Positions 17,034-23,749 of a stretch of DNA of 24,537 nucleotides are shown here, one piece after another (position 1 is the stretch's first letter; the number at the start of each line of letters is the position of its first letter). The notes beneath the pieces are model-generated. The model was not told where the DNA came from, searched no databases, and saw only the letters and a program-made list of their open reading frames with translations. This DNA comes from a virus. The position numbers were made by a program, and so were the translations under genes. The DNA lies in the IMG/VR virus record IMGVR_UViG_3300032892_000323, positions 1 to 24,537 of that record; one strand, 5' to 3'.

Positions 17034-17673
17034 GCAGCATCCCAACCTCGCAGGTGTCTTCGAAAAGCTCGATTCCCAATTGAAAGCGATGGGAACGGCG
17101 GAGGTCCTTCGCTCGGAGGACCTGGCGAGCTTTCTGCGCATCGAGCCGAACCAGATGCGGTCGGCCCTTGATCTTGTCGCACGCGCCGGAGTTCTCCGTC
17201 GCATGGAAATGATCGAGTGTTCGTACTGTCAAATGGCAGCGCTTCATTCTGATTACCAGGAGGCACTGGACGACGACGGCGAATACCGGTGTACAAGCTG
17301 CGACCGCGAGCTGACGGCCAGAACGATCCGGTTCATCACGACCTACGAAAACGGCGAAAAGTGGAGGACATTCGCGAAGTCCACGGACGGCTCTGGCGAT
17401 CCTAGCCGCGGCGACCTTGCTCCTGGCGGTACTCCTGCAAACACCGTGCCCGACGAACAAGCATTTTATTCTCACGGGCGGCTCGCTGCAATTTTCAACG
17501 TAGGCGAGGAGGCGCTCCGAAAAAGGCTCGATCGCTACCGAAAACGGAACATGAACGGCTGGAAGCCAAACGAGGATCGCCGCACCAGAGAGCCGAAATA
17601 CCTTTACCAACTCCAGGCAGTCAGGACCATCGTCGAGGAACTTCGATCGTCCGGTCAGCGTCCGGCGAAATAA
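17002..17673 (+). CDS. Winged-helix and zinc-ribbon protein coupled to the SAP gene
   Basis: A 223-residue protein starting at ATG 17002 inside the end of the SAP gene, with a GAGG-type ribosome-binding site (AGAGGT) eight bases ahead. Residues 33-70 look like a winged helix (EVLRSEDLASFLRIEPNQMR, DLVARAGVLRRMEM). They are followed by a zinc ribbon with Cys73-x2-Cys76 and Cys97-x2-Cys100. After a glycine/proline-rich linker, a second helix-turn-helix-like part appears (FYSHGRLAAIFNVGEEALRK, RLDRYRKRNMNGWKPNEDRR). The pattern suggests nucleic-acid binding, like small transcription-factor or DNA-sensing proteins. No enzymatic motif is seen. It ends 130 bases before the replication operon on the same strand. 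Its function is not recognised; the 32-base overlap implies it is made with the SAP protein. Confidence 0.78.
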   Translation: MFFTECERLAEQHPNLAGVFEKLDSQLKAMGTAEVLRSEDLASFLRIEPNQMRSALDLVARAGVLRRMEMIECSYCQMAALHSDYQEALDDDGEYRCTSCDRELTARTIRFITTYENGEKWRTFAKSTDGSGDPSRGDLAPGGTPANTVPDEQAFYSHGRLAAIFNVGEEALRKRLDRYRKRNMNGWKPNEDRRTREPKYLYQLQAVRTIVEELRSSGQRPAK

Positions 17674-17803
17674 TTCTTCGGCCTGCAAACCCCGCATCGA
17701 GTGGGGCGATTCAGCGCGTCCGCCGTCCGGTGACCGTCCGCTGACAACACAACTTTCGAATCCCCGACTATTCTGCAATCAAATTCTCCAGCGAGGAGGT
17801 TTG

Positions 17804-18154
17804 ATGAAGCAGATAGCCAGCACGCGAGACTTACAGCCTCATGAACGCGCGTTTGTGGACTCAATGCGGCGGCTTCAGTTCGGCCGCGTCGAGTCTCTGC
17901 GTATAACGCGAGGCGCGCTGGTGCTCGATCCATGGCCCACGATGGTGCAGAGCGTCAAGTTTGCCACGGGGGAATCGACCGACCAGCAACCCGTGGCCGA
18001 CGAATTCGAACTGAAGCGGCAAGTCATCGAGCTATTCGAGTACGTGCGTGCCGTCGAAGCCGGGGAGATCCACTGTCTCGAGGTGCGGCATGGACTTCCA
18101 TTTTGCATGGAGATTCAGCATCGGCCCGCCGAGGATGGAGGCAACCGTGGTTGA
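17804..18154 (+). CDS. Small hypothetical protein heading the replication operon
   Basis: A 116-residue protein beginning MKQIASTRDLQPHERAFVDS at ATG 17804, just behind the strong ribosome-binding site GAGGAGGT (17793-17800). A TTG at 17801 is in frame but abuts that site and is less likely. It has RLQFGRVESLRITRGALVLD (about 27-46), an acidic middle part and a C-terminal helix-strand with ELKRQVIELFEYVRAVEAGE and IHCLEVRHGLPFCMEI. No known domain is recognised. The 3' end overlaps the sigma-like gene by eight bases, so it is the first gene of an overlapping operon. It could bind nucleic acid or the sigma factor, but no evidence fixes this. Confidence 0.72.
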   Translation: MKQIASTRDLQPHERAFVDSMRRLQFGRVESLRITRGALVLDPWPTMVQSVKFATGESTDQQPVADEFELKRQVIELFEYVRAVEAGEIHCLEVRHGLPFCMEIQHRPAEDGGNRG

Positions 18155-18707
18155 CGGCATCTTCGAGCAGTCCTCTTCCGCCACCCACCGGCTCGCCGCC
18201 GTGCGTGCAGCCGCCACGACAGTTTCATATCAGTTGCCCTCGGACGTCCGCCAGGATCTGGAACAAGAAGCTTTGCTTGAACTCTGGCGAAAGCGCCCCG
18301 CGTATGATCCGCGGCGTGGGAGTTGGCGCACATTCTGCGAACGGGTGGTTGCCAACAAGATGACTTCCATCGTGCGTCGAATGCGCTCGGAACGATCCGG
18401 CCAATTCCGGGAAGATCCGCTCGACAAAGTGGTCGGCATAGCAGCGCCAGACCGCAGCTTGGATTTGCGTTCGGATGTTTCGCGTGTATTGACCGGCGTA
18501 TCGAGATTCGACCGGCGCGTAGCCCTCTGCTTGATCTGCTTCACTGCCATCGAAACCAGCCACAACCTTGGAGTCTCCCGCGCGACCGTCTACCGGGCAA
18601 TCGAGCGGTTACGGACCGCGTTTGTAGACGCGGGACTCGCAAATGACCGTCAACGGGCTAGCGCTCTCCTCCCCGGCCACGCCGACCAGATCGAGGCGAA
18701 AGCATGA
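18147..18707 (+). CDS. Sigma-70-family RNA polymerase sigma factor
   Basis: About 186 residues. Region 2 is clear: SDVRQDLEQEALLELWRKRP, then AYDPRRGSWRTFCERVVANK (core-binding and -10 recognition). A linker follows, then a region 4-like helix-turn-helix, DRRVALCLICFTAIETSHNL followed by GVSRATVYRAIERLRTAFVD. The region 1 and 3 parts are absent, as in small ECF-type factors. The start is GTG 18147, five bases after GGAGG; ATG 18135 is an alternative. The gene overlaps the primase gene as ATGA at 18704. The factor likely directs RNA polymerase to the element's own promoters, perhaps timing late or replication genes. The odd placement in front of a primase suggests it belongs to the element and not the host. 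Alternatively it may be a sigma-like DNA-binding protein. Confidence 0.82.
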   Translation: MVDGIFEQSSSATHRLAAVRAAATTVSYQLPSDVRQDLEQEALLELWRKRPAYDPRRGSWRTFCERVVANKMTSIVRRMRSERSGQFREDPLDKVVGIAAPDRSLDLRSDVSRVLTGVSRFDRRVALCLICFTAIETSHNLGVSRATVYRAIERLRTAFVDAGLANDRQRASALLPGHADQIEAKA

Positions 18708-19492
18708 CTCCGACTATGCCGGCAACGATCACCAGTTTCGTTGTGCCGGACGGTCTCATCGAGCACGACCAGTGGGTGCTGTGGCGCTACGAAGCTCGCC
18801 AGGGAAAACGCACCAAGGTCCCGTATCAGATAACCGGAAAGCCTGCCGACAGCACCGACCCTACGACATGGACCACGTTTGAGGAGGCATCGGGCGCCTG
18901 GAGCCAAAATCGTCAGCGCTACGCCGGTCTCGGTTTTGTCTTCTCCAACGAAGATGGTCTCGCCGGTATCGACCTGGATGACTCGCTCGATGAGCAAGGC
19001 GACGTCAAGGTTTGGGCGCGCGGAATCGTCGAGCGGTTCAGCGACACCTACATCGAGATCTCCCCTAGCGGTCAGGGTCTCAAAATCTGGGCGCGCGGGT
19101 CGTTGCCCGCCAACCTGCCGGGGGTGAAGGTAGGAGACGGCGCTGTTGAATTGTACGACCACGCGCGGTACTTCACGGTCACCGGGCGCGCCTATCGCGG
19201 TGCACCGCTTGCGGTCGAGAACCATGCGGATGACCTGCTCATGTTGTACGACCGGCTTACCGCAGGTCGAAAGGCGTGGCCCCTCCAACCACTCCCCGGC
19301 GGGCAGATTCCGCATGGCCGCCAGCACAACACGCTCGTAAGCATCTGCGGAACTCTTCGTACAAGAGGTGTCTGCGAGGAGGCGATCGAGGCTTGTCTCC
19401 AGATCGTCAATCAGAAGCAGTGTGAGAAGCCGGGGCCGCCCGATCATATTTCGCGGATTGTCCGCAGCTCGCGCCGGTGGGGGACGAAATGA
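18704..19492 (+). CDS. Primase-polymerase-like replication protein
   Basis: A 262-residue protein starting at ATG 18704, overlapping the sigma gene by four bases. The N-terminal domain resembles the archaeo-eukaryotic primase superfamily, in the style of phage NrS-1 polymerase. The lead-in is HDQWVLWRYEARQGKRTKVP, the acidic active-site motif is LAGIDLDDSLDEQGD (Asp90, Asp92), and the nucleotide-binding part is IEISPSGQGLKIWARG (118-131). The pattern VELYDHARYFTVTGRAYRG follows (about 148-166). The C-terminal helical part (HNTLVSICGTLRTRGVCEEA, PDHISRIVRSS) looks like a primase C-terminal helical domain. It should make primers or replicate DNA for the element. A full-length helicase is not fused to it, so the following YfjI protein or a host helicase may be needed. 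Confidence 0.88.
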   Translation: MTPTMPATITSFVVPDGLIEHDQWVLWRYEARQGKRTKVPYQITGKPADSTDPTTWTTFEEASGAWSQNRQRYAGLGFVFSNEDGLAGIDLDDSLDEQGDVKVWARGIVERFSDTYIEISPSGQGLKIWARGSLPANLPGVKVGDGAVELYDHARYFTVTGRAYRGAPLAVENHADDLLMLYDRLTAGRKAWPLQPLPGGQIPHGRQHNTLVSICGTLRTRGVCEEAIEACLQIVNQKQCEKPGPPDHISRIVRSSRRWGTK

Positions 19493-21039
19493 AACCGAAT
19501 ACGCCCCCGGATTGGCTGCCCGCCGTTGATCCACTCGAAGGAGAGTGGCCAGATCCCCAGCCGCTCGAGTGCGAGTTGCCGCCCGTCGAACCAATCACGG
19601 AAAACCTGCTTCCGAGTTCTTTTCGTCCCTTGGTTAGCGACGTGGCTGAGAGAATGCAGACGCCTGCGGATTACCCAGCAGTCGCAGTCATACTCGGTCT
19701 TGCGGGGGTGGTCAATCGGCGGGCCGTCATCCAACCGAAGGCCAACGACACCAGTTGGATCGTCGTGCCGAATTTGTGGGGCGGGATAATCGCGCCTCCC
19801 GGATTCATGAAGTCTCCGGTGATCACGGCCACGACCCGCCCGCTTGTCCAAATTCAGACTGACTGGCGACGGGAGTCCGAGGAAGCGGCAAAGGAGTTTG
19901 CCCAGGCGAAAGAGGAGTATGACCTTCGGCGATCGGCGTGGAAGGATCAGTTCAAGTCCAGCGCGAAGAGCGGCAAGCCAGCGCCCGAGCGACCGAACGA
20001 TCCCCCGGAAGAGCCGACGTCGCGACGTCTGATCGTGAATGACGCCACGTTCGAAGCGCTGCATCAGACCATGAGCGAGAACCCTGCGGGTATCTTCGTG
20101 ATTCGCGACGAGCTGACTGGATGGTGGAGCACGTTGGATCGGGCCGGGCGCGAAGGGGAGCGGGCGTTCTGCCTTCAGGCGTGGAACGGCGATACCGGCC
20201 ACACCATCGACCGGATCGGCCGCGGAACGATCCATGTGGAAGCGTGCTGCATGTCCATGTTGGGCGGCATCCAGCCAGGCCGGCTCCGCTCCTATTTGGT
20301 TGATGCACTCGAAGACGGGCCGAGCAACGACGGGCTGATCCAACGCTTCCAATTGCTCGTGTGGCCCGATACGCCCGCCGCTTGGCAGTACGTGGACCGG
20401 AAGCCGGATGCGGCGTGTGAGGAGATTGCATCGCAAGTATTCCGCAGGTTGGCGCAGCTCGATTGCAACAACCCCTTGCGGTTTCGGTTCGGCACCGAGG
20501 CGCAACAGCTTTTTGTCGAGTGGCTGGCAGACCTCGAATCGAAGCTGCGGGGCGGCGAACTCCATGCCGCTCTGGTCTCGCACCTGTCGAAGTACCGTAA
20601 ACTCATGCCCGCGCTGGCGCTCCTGTTTGAACTGGCGGATCGCGCCGCAGGGGGTTTTGAAGGTTTTGTAGGTGCCAACCAGGGCGAACCGCCAAACTTT
20701 TGGGTGTCCCTTGAGCACACCCGCCAAGCTGCGGCCTGGTGCGATTACCTGGAATCTCACGCGCGGCGCGTCTACTCCTGCGTAACAACGTCTCGGATGC
20801 GGGCGGCGCGAGAGTTGGCCGACAAGATCAAACGGCGGAAGGTCGGGGCCAATGGATCATTCACGTGCCGCGACGTCTATTTAAAAGGATGGAGTGGCCT
20901 GGCCGATCCCGAGGCAGTCAAGCTGTCGCTGGATGTGCTGCTAGACGCCGGCTGGGTCCGAGAACTGGGCGGCGAACCCGGACCGACCGGCGGGCGTCCG
21001 TCGGCCCGCTATGCAATCAATCCAAAGGTCTGGCGATGA
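19489..21039 (+). CDS. YfjI/DUF3987 replication-associated protein
   Basis: A 516-residue DUF3987 (YfjI-like) protein. ATG 19489 overlaps the primase stop as ATGA. The early part (40-120) has LLPSSFRPLVSDVAERMQTP and a P-loop-like NLWGGIIAPPGFMKSPVI (KS at 108-109). The first glycine of the classical Walker A is replaced by alanine. A charged helical insert follows (about 125-175), then RRLIVNDATFEALHQTMSEN, IFVIRDELTGWWSTLDRAG and CCMSMLGGIQPGRLRSYL. This order fits a AAA-like core. DUF3987 proteins usually follow primases in mobile elements and are thought to be helicases for replication. The C-terminal third includes a GGFEGFVGANQGEPP stretch encoded by tandem GGTTTTGWA units, and ends in a winged-helix-like part (FTCRDVYLKGWSGLADPEAV). 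Confidence 0.88.
   Translation: MKPNTPPDWLPAVDPLEGEWPDPQPLECELPPVEPITENLLPSSFRPLVSDVAERMQTPADYPAVAVILGLAGVVNRRAVIQPKANDTSWIVVPNLWGGIIAPPGFMKSPVITATTRPLVQIQTDWRRESEEAAKEFAQAKEEYDLRRSAWKDQFKSSAKSGKPAPERPNDPPEEPTSRRLIVNDATFEALHQTMSENPAGIFVIRDELTGWWSTLDRAGREGERAFCLQAWNGDTGHTIDRIGRGTIHVEACCMSMLGGIQPGRLRSYLVDALEDGPSNDGLIQRFQLLVWPDTPAAWQYVDRKPDAACEEIASQVFRRLAQLDCNNPLRFRFGTEAQQLFVEWLADLESKLRGGELHAALVSHLSKYRKLMPALALLFELADRAAGGFEGFVGANQGEPPNFWVSLEHTRQAAAWCDYLESHARRVYSCVTTSRMRAARELADKIKRRKVGANGSFTCRDVYLKGWSGLADPEAVKLSLDVLLDAGWVRELGGEPGPTGGRPSARYAINPKVWR
20653..20672. repeat. Tandem GGTTTTGWA units within the YfjI gene
   Basis: GGTTTTGAA is followed directly by GGTTTTGTA and GG, giving two 9-base units in phase with the Gly-Phe-Glu-Gly-Phe-Val-Gly codons. 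The same word recurs in both orientations in the next gene at 21105-21145. The stretch is AT-richer than its neighbours. Confidence 0.6.
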
Positions 21040-21428
21040 ACATGAGCCGGTGGTTGAACTGGAAACCCAAGGAGCCAATCTTGCGCGACTCGACTGGAGG
21101 CGACCCTACAAAACCTACAGAACCAGGTATTGATGGTTTTGAAGGCACGGCTTTTCAAGAAACGTCCGAGATGCGTCCACTTGAGGAAACGCTCCGGGGC
21201 TTGGCGGTCGAGCTCTATCTATCCGATGGGGACTGCCTCTTCATCGTCGCGGATGAAGAAGACGCGGCAAAGTTGGGGGAACCGAGGGGCACGATCTACA
21301 CAGCAGCGGAGGTGCGAAGGGTAATCAAGATTGCCGATCCGTCCGTGGTCAAAGAGGTACACCGCTGGAAGCGGCAGTTCAATGCAACAGTGCGCGACTG
21401 TGAGCGGCCCAGCGGTGGACGAAGATGA
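21036..21428 (+). CDS. Small mobile-element protein with TKPTEP/GFEG motif
   Basis: A 130-residue protein starting at ATG 21036 (MNMSRWLNWKPKEPILRDST), overlapping the YfjI stop as ATGA. The N-terminal part is low in complexity and contains DPTKPTEPGIDGFEGTAF. The C-terminal half is compact and looks folded: PLEETLRGLAVELYLSDGD, CLFIVADEEDAAKLGEPRGT, IYTAAEVRRVIKIADPSVVK, EVHRWKRQFNATV. No function is recognised. The arrangement Trp-Lys-Pro-Lys near the start and Thr-Lys-Pro-Thr recalls short proteins found next to YfjI genes in other mobile elements, which is a memory-based impression. The 3' end of the replication operon lies here. It could be a partner of the YfjI protein or a regulator. 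Confidence 0.75.
   Translation: MNMSRWLNWKPKEPILRDSTGGDPTKPTEPGIDGFEGTAFQETSEMRPLEETLRGLAVELYLSDGDCLFIVADEEDAAKLGEPRGTIYTAAEVRRVIKIADPSVVKEVHRWKRQFNATVRDCERPSGGRR
21105..21145. repeat. Imperfect inverted repeat matching the YfjI GGTTTTGWA units
   Basis: CCTACAAAACC at 21105-21115 pairs with GGTTTTGAAGG at 21135-21145 with one mismatch, around a 19-base loop. The left arm is the reverse complement of GGTTTTGTAGG at 20662-20672, and the right arm equals GGTTTTGAAGG at 20653-20663. The repeat lies inside coding sequence, where it encodes Pro-Thr-Lys-Pro-Thr and Asp-Gly-Phe-Glu-Gly. Confidence 0.6.
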
Positions 21429-21595
21429 TGCATCAGAATTTGGTAGGCAAACGCGAACGTTGATGTTAAGATGATGGGCAGAGGCCGGTTCGACAGGCCA
21501 GCGCAAAGCGCACCCTCCGAAGGAACCCTCCACAAGACAATTAGTGCCGAGCGATGGGACGCTCGTAAATCCCTTCCCTCCTTGCTGTACCCGAC

Positions 21596-21931
21596 GTGTC
21601 TCGAAACGACATCCCGATCTACGCCGCCGACGGAACACCGTTGGGCTATCGCACTCCCGAAGCTGCGCGGCGATTGCTCGCCAACGGATACGTGAAACCG
21701 TCGTACGGGCGAAAGAAGCAGCTCAGGGCGCTATGGCTTCTTAAGCAGGACGGCAGTAGTCCGGTTGAACCACAGTTCCGGGCCGGGACGAGGTACAGCT
21801 TTCCTGAACGTCTCGACAGCGGAAAGCGTTGCTGGAAGCTTCGCCGAGTCGATGGACGAGACGACGACGGCACGCCCGTGGATACGCGTGGCGTTTTCCT
21901 CCAGGTGCTCAGAGACTGCTTGACGTTGTGA
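21596..21931 (+). CDS. Hypothetical 111-residue protein
   Basis: A 111-residue basic protein read from GTG 21596 (MSRNDIPIYAADGTPLGYRT). It contains PEAARRLLANGYVKPSYGRK (about 21-40), a basic patch KKQLRALWLLKQDG, a strand-rich RAGTRYSFPERLDSGKRCWK and GVFLQVLRDCL near the end. The pattern Thr-Pro-Glu-Ala-Ala-Arg-Arg-Leu-Leu is like that of small proteins near recombinase or phage modules, but no family is named with certainty. There is no good ribosome-binding site just upstream, so the start is uncertain. It is a small separate gene between the replication operon and the methyltransferase genes. Confidence 0.55.
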   Translation: MSRNDIPIYAADGTPLGYRTPEAARRLLANGYVKPSYGRKKQLRALWLLKQDGSSPVEPQFRAGTRYSFPERLDSGKRCWKLRRVDGRDDDGTPVDTRGVFLQVLRDCLTL

Positions 21932-22099
21932 AGAGCCGAGGGCAAATTGGCGGGCGGTACATTGCTCGCGCTCGTGGTGCTTTCGTTCGAAAAGGACGGC
22001 AGCAGCCCGTTAGAGGCATAGGTACTTCCCGGCGCGGAGCGGCGGCGCGTTGAAGAGTAGCGCAAGTTCGCTAGCGTCTGCCGAAAAAAGAGGTGGTCG

Positions 22100-23749
22100 G
22101 TGGTCACCCCCGGCGCGCCCCGTGGGCGGCCGCCCGCCAGCCTGGTAGGACAAGCCAAGACGCCGCGACCGGGCGCAACGTGGGCCAACTGTGCGCGAAC
22201 GGGCGGCCAACGACGGCCAGGGCAAAGTAGTTCATCCGTGACTCCAGTGCTCCAAGAACCGGTTCCCATTACGCCCGCGCTGGCCCGGCGCATCGAGATC
22301 TGGCCCGTGGACCGCCTCGTGCCGTACGCCCGAAACGCCCGAACCCATTCGGACGCCCAGGTCGCCCAGATCGCGGCGTCGATAGTGGAGTTCGGCTTCA
22401 ATGCGCCGATCTTGGTGGACAGCGACGCGGGAATCGTCGCCGGTCATGGGCGTTTGCTCGCCGCGCGTAAGTTGCGCCTTGTCGAAGTTCCCGTCGTCGT
22501 GTTGGACCACCTCAGCGAAACGCAAAGACGGGCGTACATCATCGCCGACAACAAGCTTTCCGAGAACGCGGGTTGGGACGAGGAGATATTGGCGGCGGAA
22601 CTCGCTGACCTCGAGCACGAGGGCCTCGACCTCCGGTTGGTGGGCTTTTCGGATGCGGAGTTGGAGGCGCTGCTGGCAAACGAAAACGAGAGCGCCGAGC
22701 CGAATGAGGAAGAGCCGCTCACCGAGCCGCCTAGTCAGCCAATCACTCAGCCCGGCGACGTGTGGCTGATCGGAAATCACCGGCTCATCTGCGGCGACTG
22801 CCGTGAAGTCGCCGTGATCGAGAAGTTGCTGGATGGGAAGCGCGCCAACATCGTGATCACTTCCCCGCCGTACGCCACGCAGCGCGAGTACGACCCAGCG
22901 AGCGGCTTCAAGCCGGTGCCTCCTGACGAGTACTGCGATTGGTTCCGTGAAGTCGCGGCGAATATCCAGACGATTCTGACGCCCGATGGATCGTACTTCC
23001 TCAACATCAAGGAACACGCCGAAGACGGCGAGCGCAGCCTGTACGTTAAGGATCTGGTCCTGGCGCACAAGCGGCAGTGGGGCTGGCGCTTCGTCGATGA
23101 GTTCTGCTGGCGCAAGACCGATAACGGAGTGCCGGGCGGCTGGGGTAATCGCTTCAAGAACGCCTGGGAGCCGGTCTTTCACTTTGCGCGGCAGCCCGAG
23201 ATCAAGTTCCGGCCCGATGCCGTCAGCCACAAGTCGGAAGACTGCTTCGATTACTCACCGAATAACCCGAGGTCGACTTCCGGCAGCGGGTTGCTGGGGA
23301 CTGGACCGCGCGGCGCGGCAGCCGACGGCGGGAAGAATCAGGACGCCTGGAAGCGGAGCCGCAGCAGCCTGTCTGATACCAATGGCCGGTACGCGGGCCT
23401 AGCGCGTCCGAGCAACGTCATCGAAGCACGCACGGAGTCGAGCCAAGGATCACACTCGGCCCCGTTCCCTCGCGGGCTGGTTGAGTTTTTCGTCAAAGCG
23501 TTTACCGACGTCGAGGACTCCGTGTTCGATCCATTCCTCGGAAGCGGAACCACCATGGCGGCAGCTCATGTACTGGGACGCGCCGGGTACGGCTGCGAAA
23601 TCTCACCAGCGTATTGCGACGTGATTCTACAGAGGATGAAGGCGCTGATGGATCAAGAGCCGATCTTGGAGGCGACTAGAAAACCGTTCAGCGAGGTCGC
23701 AGGCAGGCGCGCACAGCTTCAGGACCTCCCGAGGCGGAAGGCATCATGA
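22100..23749 (+). CDS. ParB-domain/DNA methyltransferase fusion, copy 1
   Basis: A 549-residue protein. Residues 60-195 form a ParB/Srx-like N-terminal domain: IEIWPVDRLVPYARNARTHS, QIAASIVEFGFNAPILVDSD, IVAGHGRLLAARKL (GHGR 115-118). After an acidic linker, a beta-class DNA methyltransferase follows, with IGNHRLICGDCREVAVIEKL, catalytic TSPPY (254-258) and SAM motif DPFLGSGTT (477-485). TSPPY is compatible with N4-cytosine or N6-adenine methylation. Such fusions are common in phages and plasmids and probably modify the element's DNA against host restriction. The start GTG 22100 has an AGAGGTGG just upstream and gives a basic tail with APRGRPP, like an AT-hook. GTG 22238 would give a shorter form. 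It overlaps copy 2 as ATGA. Confidence 0.88.
   Translation: MVTPGAPRGRPPASLVGQAKTPRPGATWANCARTGGQRRPGQSSSSVTPVLQEPVPITPALARRIEIWPVDRLVPYARNARTHSDAQVAQIAASIVEFGFNAPILVDSDAGIVAGHGRLLAARKLRLVEVPVVVLDHLSETQRRAYIIADNKLSENAGWDEEILAAELADLEHEGLDLRLVGFSDAELEALLANENESAEPNEEEPLTEPPSQPITQPGDVWLIGNHRLICGDCREVAVIEKLLDGKRANIVITSPPYATQREYDPASGFKPVPPDEYCDWFREVAANIQTILTPDGSYFLNIKEHAEDGERSLYVKDLVLAHKRQWGWRFVDEFCWRKTDNGVPGGWGNRFKNAWEPVFHFARQPEIKFRPDAVSHKSEDCFDYSPNNPRSTSGSGLLGTGPRGAAADGGKNQDAWKRSRSSLSDTNGRYAGLARPSNVIEARTESSQGSHSAPFPRGLVEFFVKAFTDVEDSVFDPFLGSGTTMAAAHVLGRAGYGCEISPAYCDVILQRMKALMDQEPILEATRKPFSEVAGRRAQLQDLPRRKAS

Noticed and set aside
19444-20760. A 438-residue open frame on the minus strand
   Set aside because: It lies fully antisense to the YfjI gene, which has a recognisable family and coupled start; the frame is long because of high GC content and shows no domain.
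21471-21695. A 74-residue plus-strand frame starting ATGATG
   Set aside because: It overlaps the better 111-residue frame for about half its length, has no domain and no good ribosome-binding site; composition is not protein-like.
22232-23230. A 332-residue minus-strand frame
   Set aside because: It is antisense to the ParB-methyltransferase fusion, whose ParB and catalytic motifs are clear.
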